Notes: generated from the sequence alone by a model not told the origin. 64,000 bases of DNA from DATBLE01 sp963775695 (GCA_963775695.1 CAVZJU010000002.1:372001-436000); one strand, 5' to 3'. Positions 8,522 through 17,040 are shown, numbered from the stretch's first letter. Numbers and translations: made by a program.

Positions 8522-8779
8522 GTGAGCCACACCACCATCACCTTCGTCGTGCTCGCGGCCGTGGTGGTCGTGTTCATCGCCGACCGCTTGCCGGTCGCGG
8601 TCGTGGCGGTCGGGGTGGCGCTCACGCTCTGGGCGACGGGCGTCCTCGACCTCACCGCCGCGCTGGCCGGCTTCGGCGACCAGGCGGTGATCTTCATCGC
8701 CGCCCTGTTCGTGGTCAGCGAGAGCCTCGACGCGACCGGGGTGACGGCCTGGGCCGGACAACTCCTGGTCGGCCTCGCC
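8522..8779 (+). pseudogene. SLC13/ArsB-type permease, N-terminal remnant
   Basis: From GTG 8522 about 86 residues match the start of SLC13 family permeases: FIADRLPVAVVAVGVALTLW, then LAGFGDQAVIFIAALFVVSE and ATGVTAWAGQLLVGLA. Similarity stops abruptly near 8775-8785, where the sequence becomes the interior of a flippase-like protein in another frame. The remaining permease (some 400-500 residues plus TrkA-C domains in the family) is missing. A deletion fused the two genes. Confidence 0.7.
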
Positions 8780-8780
8780 C

Positions 8781-10427
8781 GTGAGAGCCGACGAGGAAGG
8801 CCGTGCGCTGATGGTGAAGGTGTACGGCCGAGACGCGTACGACAGCCAGCTCGTGGCCAGGCTCTGGCGCCGGCTGTGGTATCGCGGCGCCGCTCTGCCG
8901 ATCAGGCTCGGCCGGCTGGAGGCGGTCGAGCACGAGGCATTCGTGACCCTGCTCGTCGGCAGCAACGGGCTCGCGAGTCGCGAGGTCGTCACGGCGGCGT
9001 CGACGATCGACGACGACGCGCTGCTGGTGCTGCGGGGCGAGGCGCGCCCGTTTGCGGCGCTCGAGCCGGCCGAGCTGGACGACGCGCTCCTCCGCGGGGC
9101 GTGGGATGCCCTCGCACGCCTGGACGGGCTCAAGGTGGCGCACCAGCAGATCGATCCCGAGACGGTGGCGGTGCTCGACGGCGGCGTCGGCTTCCTCGAC
9201 TTCGGTACCGCCACGGTCGCACCGGCGGACGAGCAGCTGGCGGCCGACCGGGCCCAGCTCGTCACGACCACGGCCGCTCTGGTCGGAGGCGAACGGGCGC
9301 TGCGCGCCGCGGTGGAGGCCCTCGGGCGGGAGGAGGTGGCGGAGCTCCTGCCCTACCTGCAGTCCGCCGCCCTGCCCACCTCGCTGCGGAAGGTGCTCGG
9401 GCAGGCCGGGGTCGACCTCGACGAGCTCCGGGCCGAGGCGGCCGAGACCGTCGGTGCGGAAGCGCCCGAGCTCGCCAAGCTGCGCCGCGTCAGCGTGCGG
9501 GCGCTGGTGCAGATCGCCCTGTTCGGCTTCGCCGCGTACACGATCCTGGAGGCCGCGGGCGGGGTCGACTGGGGCGACGTGCTCTCGACCGTCGAGCACG
9601 CGTCCTGGGCGTGGATCGTGTTCGCGTTCGTGGTAGCGCAGCTGCCGCGGCTGAGCCAGGCGGTCAGCACGCTCGGCTCGGTGCCGTCCTCGATGCCGTT
9701 CGGCCCGGTGTACGCGATGCAGCTCGCAACCGGCTACATGAACGTGGCGCTGCCGTCCAACCTCGCGCGGATGGCCGTCAACATCCGGTTCTTCCAGCGG
9801 CAGGGGCTGACGGCACCGACAGCGGTCGCCTCCGGCGTGATCGACTCGTTCGCGAGCACGATCGTCCAGGGGCTGCTGCTGGGCGTGCTGCTGATCTTCT
9901 CCGAGTCGTCGCTGGCGCTGGAGCTGCCCGCTCCCTCCGGAGGCTTCAAGGTGTTGCTCTGGGTCCTCGTCGGCGCCCTCGTCGCCTGCGTCCTCGTTCT
10001 CGTGTTCGTCCGCCGCCTGCGCGAGGCGATCGCTCACCGCGTCCGGCGTTGGTGGCCGGACGTCCGCACCTCGCTCGTCGCCCTCCGCGCGTCGCACAAG
10101 GTGGCGCCGCTCCTGATCGGCAACCTCGCGACCGAGCTGCTCTTCGCGACCGCGCTCGGCCTCTTCGCACGCGCCTTCGGCGCCCACGTCGACCTGACCG
10201 AGCTGCTGGTGATCAACATCAGCGTCTCGCTGCTCGCCAGCTTCATCCCCGTCCCCGGCGGCATCGGCGTCGCCGAGTTCGGCCTCACGATCGGCCTGAC
10301 CTCGGCGGGCATGACTCCGGAGGCGGCGATCGCCGCCGTCCTGCTCTACCGGATCTCGACCTACTACCTGCCGCCCGCCTGGGGCTTTCCCGCCATGCTC
10401 TGGCTGCAGCGCAACCGCTACCTATGA
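8781..10427 (+). CDS. Flippase-like membrane protein (lysylphosphatidylglycerol synthase TM family), N-terminally truncated
   Basis: 548 residues from GTG 8781, with no clear ribosome site. Residues 1-210 look like a kinase-like or aminoglycoside-phosphotransferase-like cytoplasmic domain: GRALMVKVYGRDAYD, VEHEAFVTLLV, and GGVGFLDFGTATVAP in the position of the DFG loop. Residues 235-548 form the UPF0104/LPG_synthase_TM region with ATGYMNVALPSNLARMAVNI and FIPVPGGIGVAEFGL. Relatives that I know in Thermoleophilia carry additional N-terminal membrane segments. The gene begins exactly at the deletion junction with the SLC13 remnant, so the N-terminus is probably lost and function is uncertain. 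Confidence 0.75.
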   Translation: MRADEEGRALMVKVYGRDAYDSQLVARLWRRLWYRGAALPIRLGRLEAVEHEAFVTLLVGSNGLASREVVTAASTIDDDALLVLRGEARPFAALEPAELDDALLRGAWDALARLDGLKVAHQQIDPETVAVLDGGVGFLDFGTATVAPADEQLAADRAQLVTTTAALVGGERALRAAVEALGREEVAELLPYLQSAALPTSLRKVLGQAGVDLDELRAEAAETVGAEAPELAKLRRVSVRALVQIALFGFAAYTILEAAGGVDWGDVLSTVEHASWAWIVFAFVVAQLPRLSQAVSTLGSVPSSMPFGPVYAMQLATGYMNVALPSNLARMAVNIRFFQRQGLTAPTAVASGVIDSFASTIVQGLLLGVLLIFSESSLALELPAPSGGFKVLLWVLVGALVACVLVLVFVRRLREAIAHRVRRWWPDVRTSLVALRASHKVAPLLIGNLATELLFATALGLFARAFGAHVDLTELLVINISVSLLASFIPVPGGIGVAEFGLTIGLTSAGMTPEAAIAAVLLYRISTYYLPPAWGFPAMLWLQRNRYL

Positions 10428-10590
10428 TGATTGACCGGCAATTCCACGCAGCCCCGGATGGAGGCCTGCACGCGGCGCATTGCGGCAGCCTCGCCCGGCC
10501 GCGAGGCTGCTCGGCCTTGCCACCGTTCGAGTCGACCCCACTGCTTGGTGCATGCCCTCCCCGCGACCACGCGAACTACCGGTCAATCAT
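10427..10590. repeat. 12-bp inverted repeat flanking a strong hairpin
   Basis: ATGATTGACCGG (10427-10438) and its exact complement CCGGTCAATCAT (10579-10590) bracket a 140-bp spacer between the flippase-like gene and glutaminase. Inside lies a second perfect hairpin, GCAGCCTCGC-CCGGCC-GCGAGGCTGC (10485-10510), which could be the flippase terminator. The outer repeat could form a cruciform, a leader structure for glsA, or the ends of a tiny non-autonomous element. No coding potential is evident in the spacer. Confidence 0.6.
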
Positions 10591-10602
10591 CTAGGAGCAG
10601 GC

Positions 10603-10827
10603 ATGGACGTCCGAACCGGAATCGCCGCGGGAACCGAGTCGCCGTTCGTCTCGACCGGCCGGCTGCCTGACGAGGACCTCGTCCGGGGAGTCGTCGTCGA
10701 GGCCCACGAGCGCTACCGGATGAACGACGAGGGTGCGCTCTCGCAGGTCTACCCGGCGCTGGGGCTGGTGCCGAAAGAGCTGTTCGGGATCTGCGTCGCA
10801 AGGAGCTGCGGCGCCTGGTCGGTGTGA
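10603..10827 (+). pseudogene. glsA: Glutaminase (GlsA-type), N-terminal part
   Basis: The start ATG at 10603 has AGGAG 8 nt upstream. The frame encodes STGRLPDEDLVRGVVVEAHE and SQVYPALGLVPKELFGICV, the start of serine-type glutaminases (glutamine to glutamate and ammonia, cytoplasmic). Right after FGICV the frame breaks and stops at 10827. The family segment that carries the catalytic serine-lysine motif (SISKPF) is missing. The rest of the protein continues in another frame from about 10806. An internal deletion of about 30-35 codons with a frameshift explains this. Confidence 0.8.
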
Positions 10828-11498
10828 ATGCCACCGGGCTCCCGTTCAACTCGATCGAGGCCGTCGAGCGGAGCGGCGACGGACGCACCAATCCGATGGT
10901 CAATCCCGGTGCGATCGCGGTCACGAGCCTGGTTCCGGGCGACGACGCCGAGGAGAAGTGGCGCTTCATCCAGGAGGGGCTCTCGGGCTTCGCCGGCCGC
11001 GAGCTCGCCCTCGACGACGAGGTCTACAGCTCGGCGACCGAGACCAACCATCGCAACCACAGCCTGACCCGGCTGCTCCAGAGCTACGACCGCCTCTACT
11101 CGGATCCGGCCGACGCGGTCGACCTCTACACCCGCCAGTCCTGCCTGCGGGTGACCGCGCGTGACCTGGCCGTCATGGGCGCGACGCTCGCGAACGGCGG
11201 CGCGAACCCGCTCACACACGAATCGGTCGTCGGCGCCGAGAGCTGCCACTGCACGCTGGCGGTGATGGCGACGGCCGGCCCCTACGAGACCTCGGGGGAG
11301 TGGCTCTACGACATCGGCCTCCCCGGCAAGAGCGGCATCGGCGGCGGCATCGTCACCGTCGCCCCCGGCAAGGGCGGCCTCGGCACCTTTGCGCCGCTGC
11401 TCGACGAGGCGGGAAACAGCGTCAAGGGCCAGCTCGCTGCGGCCTTCCTGTCGCGCCGGCTGGGTCTCGATGTCTTCGCCTCGGAGCACGAACGGTGA
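10824..11498 (+). CDS. glsA: Glutaminase (GlsA-type), C-terminal part lacking the active-site serine
   Basis: From GTG 10824, 224 residues match the C-terminal two thirds of glutaminase: NATGLPFNSIEAVE, NPMVNPGAIAVTSL, ETNHRNHSLTRLLQ, and YDIGLPGKSGIGGGIVTVAPG. In-frame homology (KELRRLVGVNATG) extends back to about 10806, so this is the downstream half of the broken gene rather than an independent protein. The tyrosine, asparagine and glutamate pocket residues are kept, but the SxxK nucleophile region is deleted, so activity is unlikely. The stop overlaps the next GTG (GTGA). Confidence 0.75.
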   Translation: MNATGLPFNSIEAVERSGDGRTNPMVNPGAIAVTSLVPGDDAEEKWRFIQEGLSGFAGRELALDDEVYSSATETNHRNHSLTRLLQSYDRLYSDPADAVDLYTRQSCLRVTARDLAVMGATLANGGANPLTHESVVGAESCHCTLAVMATAGPYETSGEWLYDIGLPGKSGIGGGIVTVAPGKGGLGTFAPLLDEAGNSVKGQLAAAFLSRRLGLDVFASEHER

Positions 11499-12835
11499 GA
11501 GCCGTGCTTCTCGTCGCTCTCCTGGCGCTCGCGCTGCCGGCGACCGCGCTCGCCGACCGGGCGCAGGAGACGGCCCTGGCCAAGCGGTACGCGCCGGTCG
11601 TCCGGCTCGTCGCCGACACGGACTGCGAGCCCGGCGACCCGTACGTACCGATCTCCGTCGACCTGCTCTTCGACGAGCCGACGGTGGCGCTGCGCGGGCC
11701 GTGGCAGAACGCCGGCGTCGTCAAGATCGGCCCGACCGCCGAGGATCTCTCGAGGGGCCTCTACCAGTACCACCTCGACTTCCCGGGGAACGCGCTCGAC
11801 CCGGGCTGCGACTACCTCCACTGGCAGCGGCGGCTGACGGTGGGGCGGACGCCTGCCGTCTACGCGCACGTCGCGACCGATCCCGCTCACCCGGGCAAGC
11901 TCGCGCTCCAGTACTGGCTGTTCTACGTCTTCAACGACTGGAACAACCTGCACGAGGGCGACTGGGAGATGATCCAGCTGGTCTTCGACGCCTCGAATGC
12001 GGCGCAGGCGCTGAGACGGACGCCCGTCGAGGTCGGCTACAGCCAGCACGAGGGTGCCGAGAGGGCGGCGTGGGACGACGACAAGCTCGAGCGCGTCGAC
12101 GGCACGCATCCCGTCGTGCACCCGGCCTCAGGCTCACACGCGAACTTCTTCGACGAGGCGCTCTACCTGGGCAGCTCTGCGGAGCAGGGCGTCGGCTGCG
12201 ACGACACGCGCGGGCCCACCATCGACGTACGCCCGGTCGTGCGGACGATCCCGAGCGATCCGGCGCAGGCGCGGCAGGCGTTCCCGTGGATCGCCTTCCA
12301 GGGCCGCTGGGGCGAGCTTCGCCCGGCCTTCTTCAACGGGCCGACGGGGCCCAACCTCAAGGCCCAGTGGACGGCGCCGATTGCGTGGTCTGACGGCTGG
12401 CGCACCCGCAGCTACACGGTTCCGGGCGGGAGCGCGTTCGGGCCCGAGGCGACCGGCTTCTTCTGCAGCGCCGTCGGCGGCGGCTCGAGAGCGCTGGTCC
12501 AGCTCGTCGACCATCCGCTCGAGTTCGGCCTCTTGCTCGCCGGGCTCGTCCTGCTCGTGATCGTCCTCCTTTCCCGGGCGACCTGGCGCCCGTCCGCTCC
12601 GCTCAGCGTGGCGCGCCGCCGGTCCTGGGTCAGGTCCTGTCCGCCAGCGCGCGTATGTACCTGTCCCGGTTCCCCCTCTTCGTGGGGATCGGGATCGTGT
12701 TCGTGCCGATCGCGTTCGTCGTATCGCTGCTGCAGGGGCTCGTGCTGCACGCGACCAACGTGCTCGGCGTCCAGACGGGCGGCGAGAGCAACGGGCTGGT
12801 CGCGGTGGTCGTGCTCGCGATCGGCACCTCGCTGA
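11495..12835 (+). CDS. Secreted Vps62-like domain protein with frameshifted C-terminus
   Basis: Starts at the GTG that overlaps the glutaminase stop. A signal peptide (VRAVLLVALLALALPATALA) is followed by a Vps62/DUF946-like region: LAKRYAPVVRLV, LQYWLFYVFNDWNNLHEGDWEMIQ, SQHEGAERAAWDD, HPVVHPASGSHANFF. A membrane segment, FGLLLAGLVLLVIVLLS, ends near 12575. After RATWRP the frame reads arginine-rich nonsense to 12835, while the adjacent frame gives GAPPVLGQVLSASARMYLSR and continues as a membrane domain. A single indel near 12585-12620 has probably split one gene. Function is unknown; the domain occurs in secreted or membrane proteins of many organisms. Confidence 0.75.
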   Translation: MRAVLLVALLALALPATALADRAQETALAKRYAPVVRLVADTDCEPGDPYVPISVDLLFDEPTVALRGPWQNAGVVKIGPTAEDLSRGLYQYHLDFPGNALDPGCDYLHWQRRLTVGRTPAVYAHVATDPAHPGKLALQYWLFYVFNDWNNLHEGDWEMIQLVFDASNAAQALRRTPVEVGYSQHEGAERAAWDDDKLERVDGTHPVVHPASGSHANFFDEALYLGSSAEQGVGCDDTRGPTIDVRPVVRTIPSDPAQARQAFPWIAFQGRWGELRPAFFNGPTGPNLKAQWTAPIAWSDGWRTRSYTVPGGSAFGPEATGFFCSAVGGGSRALVQLVDHPLEFGLLLAGLVLLVIVLLSRATWRPSAPLSVARRRSWVRSCPPARVCTCPGSPSSWGSGSCSCRSRSSYRCCRGSCCTRPTCSASRRAARATGWSRWSCSRSAPR

Positions 12836-13392
12836 CGCTGCTCGCCCTCGGAGTCACCCAGGCTGCGACCGCCCGCGCGTTGCTCGAGATCGACGAGGGT
12901 CGCTCGATCGGACCGGTGCGCGCCTACCGCCTGGCCGCCGACAGCGTCGTGCCGCTGCTGGGTGCCCTGCTCGTCGCGACCGTGATCGTCTCGCTGCTCG
13001 CGAGCTCGATCTTCCTGCTGCCGATCGCCGCCTGGCTCGCCGGTCGCTGGGCCCTGATCGCCCCCGCGATCGAGCTCGAGCGCGTCTCCGCCCTGCGCGC
13101 GCTGCGCCGGAGCGGCCGCCTGGTGCGCACGCGATGGCTCAAGGTCGCCTCGCTGATCGTGCTGGGCGGCGGGCTCGTGCTGGTCGCGGGGCCGCTCGTC
13201 GGCGTGGGGCTGATCCTGGGAACCGACGCGCCGTTCTGGCTCGTGAACGTGATCGCGGGCATCGTCTACGCCCTGGCGATGCCGTTCGTCGCGCTGACCA
13301 CCGCGTACCTGTACTTCGACGCCAGGGCTCGCCAGGCGACGGACGAAGCCGAGCCCGCAGAGCTGCCCGCGGAGTTCGGTCTCTCCGTCTAG
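12655..13392 (+). CDS. Multispanning membrane domain, probable C-terminal half of the Vps62-like protein
   Basis: 245 residues from ATG 12655; the same frame is coding back to about 12600 (PPVLGQVLSASAR), so this is likely the continuation of the preceding gene after a frameshift. Six hydrophobic segments are seen, including FPLFVGIGIVFVPIAFVVSLL, SLTLLALGVTQAATARALLE, LLGALLVATVIVSLLASSIF, and a final YFDARAR. This is the layout of glycerophosphodiester-phosphodiesterase-type membrane domains and related YIPF-like proteins. No catalytic motif is visible. Confidence 0.7.
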   Translation: MYLSRFPLFVGIGIVFVPIAFVVSLLQGLVLHATNVLGVQTGGESNGLVAVVVLAIGTSLTLLALGVTQAATARALLEIDEGRSIGPVRAYRLAADSVVPLLGALLVATVIVSLLASSIFLLPIAAWLAGRWALIAPAIELERVSALRALRRSGRLVRTRWLKVASLIVLGGGLVLVAGPLVGVGLILGTDAPFWLVNVIAGIVYALAMPFVALTTAYLYFDARARQATDEAEPAELPAEFGLSV

Positions 13393-13536
13393 CGTCGCCG
13401 CCGCTTGCCGGCGCCAGACCGGAGCCGCGGCAACGACGATCCGGATCAGTGCATCCCCGCCTCCCTTTCCCGGCAGGGACGCTGCGCGATACTCGAGCAC
13501 GAGCCACCTGCGGTTCAGCGACCCGAGAGGAGAGTC

Positions 13537-14373
13537 ATGACCACCAGTCCGTCAGAGTCCGCAGAGCGCGCGCCCGTCGTCCTGATCCACGGCATGTGGA
13601 TGACTCCACGCAGCTGGGAGCACTGGATCAAGCGCTACAGCGACCGTGGCCACCAGGTGCTCGCCCCCGCGTGGCCGGGCCTCGAAGGCGAGCCGGAGGA
13701 ATTGCGCCGCGACCCGTCACCCCTGACGAAGCTCGGGATCACGGAGGTCATCGACCACTACGACAGGATCATCCGCGCCCTGGATCGTCCGCCGATCATC
13801 ATCGGCCACTCCTTCGGTGGGCTCTTCACGCAGCTTCTGATCGACAGGGGCCTGGGGGCTGCGGCCGTGGCCCTGGGTACCGCCGCGCCGAAAGGCGTGC
13901 TCAAGCTCCCGTACTCGACCATCAGGTCTGGCTGGCCCGCGTTGAACAATCCCTTCGACCGCAACAAGGTCGTCCCCCTGAGCCTCGAACAGTTCCACTG
14001 GTGCTTCACGAACGCCCTCAGCCGAGAGGACTCCGACGCCGTGCACGCGCGCTACTACATCCCGGGTGCCTCCCGGCCGTTCTTCCAGGCTGCCTTTGCC
14101 AACTTCGATCCGAATGCCACGACCAAGGTCGACTACCACAATCCCGCCAGGCCGCCGCTCCTCCTCGCCACGGGAACAGAGGATCGGATCAGTCCTCCCT
14201 CGGTGAACAGGTCGAACCTCAAGCAGCAACGGAAAGCCCCGTCCGCGACCGAGTACAAGGAGTATCCCGGCCGGTGCCACTTCCCGGGACAGGACGGCTG
14301 GGAGGAGGTCGCCGACTACCTGCTCGACTGGACGGTCACCCATGCCCAGGCGGGGACACCGACAACGGAATAG
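13537..14373 (+). CDS. Alpha/beta hydrolase
   Basis: 278 residues from ATG 13537 with GAGAGGAGAG just upstream. The fold markers are VVLIHGMWMTPRSWEHW (oxyanion region), the nucleophile elbow GHSFGG (S92), TGTEDRISP (D216), and a late histidine in YPGRCHFPG (H248). These form a complete Ser-Asp-His triad. It is most like small cytoplasmic esterases/lipases of the alpha/beta hydrolase superfamily; the substrate is unknown. It stands alone in the + direction after a 144-bp gap. Confidence 0.9.
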   Translation: MTTSPSESAERAPVVLIHGMWMTPRSWEHWIKRYSDRGHQVLAPAWPGLEGEPEELRRDPSPLTKLGITEVIDHYDRIIRALDRPPIIIGHSFGGLFTQLLIDRGLGAAAVALGTAAPKGVLKLPYSTIRSGWPALNNPFDRNKVVPLSLEQFHWCFTNALSREDSDAVHARYYIPGASRPFFQAAFANFDPNATTKVDYHNPARPPLLLATGTEDRISPPSVNRSNLKQQRKAPSATEYKEYPGRCHFPGQDGWEEVADYLLDWTVTHAQAGTPTTE

Positions 14374-14464
14374 CGGCAGGCTTCCCATCGGCGTACGACC
14401 GAGATCGCCGCCTGACCCGGTAGGCAAGAACTACGCGCAGTCATGCTGCGGCTAGGCTGCAAAG

Positions 14465-14770
14465 GTGGCCGGAGAAGCGTTGAGGCGGGCCCGTCTGAAC
14501 GTGCGCGCCGACGGTGAAGACATCGAGATCACGTGGACTACGCGGAACGAGCTGCTGAAGCTCTTGCAACGTGCGGCCGGGACGCTCCAGGTCGTGCTCT
14601 ACTTCGAGAACGTCGGAGCCACCCGGCCGATCGACCTCGACCGTGACGGCAAGACCCACCTTTTCCAGGCGCTCACGTACTGGCAGGACCACCCGGCGAT
14701 CGGCAAGCCGTTCCCTGACGACGCCCGGGCGCTCTGGACGGCCCTCGCCGACGAGCTCGAGCCCGCGTAG
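14465..14770 (+). CDS. Conserved hypothetical protein, 101 aa
   Basis: Starts at GTG 14465. A TAGGCT hexamer ends 6 nt before it, so the message may be leaderless. The product is acidic, soluble and without recognisable motifs: DGEDIEITWTTRNELLKLLQ, then ATRPIDLDRDGKTHLFQALT. The length is compact and codon use is like the neighbours. No function can be assigned. Confidence 0.6.
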   Translation: MAGEALRRARLNVRADGEDIEITWTTRNELLKLLQRAAGTLQVVLYFENVGATRPIDLDRDGKTHLFQALTYWQDHPAIGKPFPDDARALWTALADELEPA

Positions 14771-14806
14771 CCGCGCAAACCTGCGAAGACGGGTACAACG
14801 GACGGG

Positions 14807-14947
14807 ATGACCGCGTTGTTCGTGATCCTCTCGGTCGTGTCCGCGATCGCGATCGTGATCGTCGGCGTCATGTTCTGGTGGGCGGCACGGGAAGACGGAC
14901 GTGACCAGGAGCGGCGCGACGCTCTCCGTCGCCGACCGCCTGGCTAG
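14807..14947 (+). CDS. Small single-span membrane protein, 46 aa
   Basis: ATG 14807 to TAG 14947. The first 27 residues are a hydrophobic helix (MTALFVILSVVSAIAIVIVG, then VMFWW), followed by a charged basic tail (GRDQERRDALRRR). A TACAAC hexamer ends 7 nt before the ATG. Typical of small membrane-anchored proteins; the role is unknown. Confidence 0.5.
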   Translation: MTALFVILSVVSAIAIVIVGVMFWWAAREDGRDQERRDALRRRPPG

Positions 14948-15528
14948 AGCAACCGGGGCCACGCCGAACTGGCCGCTCAATCAGGCGCTCGCTTTGACCG
15001 CGCGCTCGTCGCACCGCTAAGAGTGCCTAACGAAATGAGTGGTTGTGTCCCCGAGCCGCGCTGGGCGGCACGCTGCGGCGTCCTCAGTCGCCCCGATAGT
15101 TAGGTCACTATCGGGGCTCCCTGCGTCCTTGCATCGCACTCGCCCATCGCACCTCGGGAACGAACACCCATTCCGTTAGGCGCTCTAAGCGTGGTGGTCT
15201 GAAAGCCGTGCGGTCAGTAGCCAGACAAAGAACTCGACGAGAACCCGTAGCTTGACCCGCGCGGCCATCGCCGTGGGATAGTCGCTCTCTTCGCTGTCTT
15301 CGCTGTCTTCGCTCCACATGGCCTTAGGTTCATCGCTCGGTACCTTCGCCGCCAGGGGCTATCCCGCAGAGTTCGGGTGGCGAATTACCTACCCCGGCTG
15401 TGTGACATCTAGGGCCATGGCTGAGAGAGCGTCTAGGCAGCGGCCAGCATCGTCGGCTAGCGCCGTGAGCGCCCGGCGCTGACGAGTGTTAGTTCGGCTC
15501 CTATCGATCGCCGGGGAAAGGGTCAGAG
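14948..15528. other. Intergenic region with one strong hairpin
   Basis: No convincing gene is seen in these 580 bp. GCCCCGATAG-TTAGGTCA-CTATCGGGGC (15090-15117) is a perfect 10-bp stem, terminator- or operator-like. At 15281-15313 the unit TCTTCGCTG is repeated about three times. Minus-strand frame 15108-15317 lacks family features and a ribosome site. Confidence 0.5.
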
Positions 15529-16008
15529 ATGCTCTCGGATCAACAACGCGCGCGTGTTTTTGGCGTCCTCTTCCTCATCACCTTCGTCACGTCGATCCCC
15601 GCGCTGCTGCTCTACCAGCCGGTACTCGACGACCCCGTCGGGTACATCGCGGGCGCCGGGCACGACAACCGGATCCTCTTCGGAGCGCTTCTAGAGCTAC
15701 TGCTCATCGCGAACATCGGCACCGCCGTCGTGATCTTCCCGATATACAGCTCGGGCCTGGTACCGCGAAAAATGGCGTGGCTCGGCCTCGTGGGCGGGCC
15801 GCTCATCATCGTGTCCGGCACCCTCGTGATGTTCGGCGTTGACAATGAGGGCGGCACGCTGCAGGCCATTGCGACGATCCCGGAGTTCCTCTGGGAGCTG
15901 TCGCTCGGCATCTACTGCACGTTCAAGGGGTTCAGGCCGTCCTCCCCGATCCTCCAGGTCGACGCACGTGGGGATCGCATGCAGATGCCTGCAGTAACAC
16001 CCGCCTAG
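15529..16008 (+). CDS. DUF4386-like membrane protein with internal deletion
   Basis: 159 residues from ATG 15529 with GGGGAAAGG upstream. The N-terminus (RVFGVLFLITFVTSIPALLLYQ) and ALLELLLIANIGTAVVIFP match DUF4386 proteins. The next residues, YSSGLVPRKMAWLGLVGGPL and PEFLWELSLGIYCTFKGF, belong to the C-terminal third. Family members are about 220-240 residues, and the segment between (VIFP and YSSGLVPR, about 15740) is missing in frame. This is a membrane protein of unknown function, probably inactivated. Confidence 0.7.
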   Translation: MLSDQQRARVFGVLFLITFVTSIPALLLYQPVLDDPVGYIAGAGHDNRILFGALLELLLIANIGTAVVIFPIYSSGLVPRKMAWLGLVGGPLIIVSGTLVMFGVDNEGGTLQAIATIPEFLWELSLGIYCTFKGFRPSSPILQVDARGDRMQMPAVTPA

Positions 16009-16151
16009 CGCCTGATCGTTCGGAGGCGATGCAGCAGGTGCGGTTCGGACGAGGTGTGGGAGAACAAGCACGCGGCAGCGCTCGCCCAGCCGGTAGTCGC
16101 CCCGGCCAGAGCCGTCGCGTCGAGCCGGAGCGCCTTTGCGACACTCCTGCG

Positions 16152-16709
16152 ATGGACCAAGGGGCACTCGGTGACCAGGTGATCGAATCGTCGATCGGGC
16201 TGTCGATCCCGAAGGACGGCATCGTCTTCGATGGGTTTGTCTTGCGGCTTCCGACCGCCGCTGACATCGACCTATTGGACCCGGCCTTTGCCGATCCCGG
16301 TGCGTTCACGCGCGATGATTTCGCCGACTTCATCCCGCGCCTGAAACGGCTCGTCGCGAGCGGACGGCTCGCGCCGCTCGTCGTCGCCGACGTCGAAACG
16401 GGCGAGATCCTCGGCGGCGGCACGTTCCACCACTTCGACCCCGTGCGCGCGACGCTCGAAATTGGTTACTGGCTGTACCCGCACGCCCGCGGACGCGGCG
16501 TCGCGACCAAGACCGCACGCGCGCTAGCCGAGCACGCGTTCGATCTCGGCGTCCAGCGTGTCGTTGCCTACGTCAGGGTCGGCAACAGCGCATCCGAACG
16601 GGTACTCGAACGCGCAGGTTTCACTCGCGAGGGGATCAGCCGCTCCATGCACACGGCCGACGGCAACCGCGTCGACAAGACGGTGTGGTCGTTGCTGCCG
16701 GGCGAGTAG
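16152..16709 (+). CDS. GNAT family N-acetyltransferase (RimJ/RimL-like)
   Basis: 185 residues from ATG 16152. Motifs of the family: FVLRLPTAADIDLL at the start, LEIGYWLYPHARGRGVATKT with the acetyl-CoA pyrophosphate loop (R/Q-x-x-G-x-G/A), and VAYVRVGNSASERVLERAGF. It would transfer an acetyl group from acetyl-CoA to an amine, possibly a ribosomal-protein N-terminus or a small molecule. It is a single gene and its substrate is unknown. Confidence 0.85.
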   Translation: MDQGALGDQVIESSIGLSIPKDGIVFDGFVLRLPTAADIDLLDPAFADPGAFTRDDFADFIPRLKRLVASGRLAPLVVADVETGEILGGGTFHHFDPVRATLEIGYWLYPHARGRGVATKTARALAEHAFDLGVQRVVAYVRVGNSASERVLERAGFTREGISRSMHTADGNRVDKTVWSLLPGE

Positions 16710-16823
16710 CGCGTCGCATCCCAATGGGAAGCCGCACTTCCGACGCGGTCAGACGGCCTGCTCAGCGTGCATTCCGGAGCACTGGCGCAGGGATGCTCCT
16801 CTAACCAGCACGCTCTGCTCGCC

Positions 16824-17040
16824 ATGCCTCGTACGGCAGTAGTGCGAGTGACGCCGCTGCGGTCGGTGGAGGATCAGCGTGTCTCGATTCAGGTCGCGGG
16901 ACTGGAGCCTCGCGAGTCGGTGACGCTGGGTGTCACGTCGACGGATGTGAAAGGGGAAGCGCTCGTTCGGCCGGCGAAGTCGTCGACCCCGCGCCGGGCT
17001 GGTTGCCCCGGCAGGCAAGATTCGACGTGGGCACCTAGGT
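16824..17040 (+). pseudogene. Acyl-CoA thioesterase/BAAT N-terminal domain remnant
   Basis: From ATG 16824 the frame reads TPLRSVEDQRVSIQVAGLEP then ESVTLGVTSTDVKGEAL, the start of the BAAT/acyl-CoA thioester hydrolase N-terminal domain. The frame then runs into nonsense, while the adjacent frame gives GEVVDPAPGW, the expected next strand. The hydrolase domain is absent. A small deletion with a frameshift plus loss of the 3' end is the likely cause. Confidence 0.5.

Noticed and set aside
15281..15313. TCTTCGCTG short tandem repeat
   Set aside because: Only about three units; too short for CRISPR or a VNTR claim.
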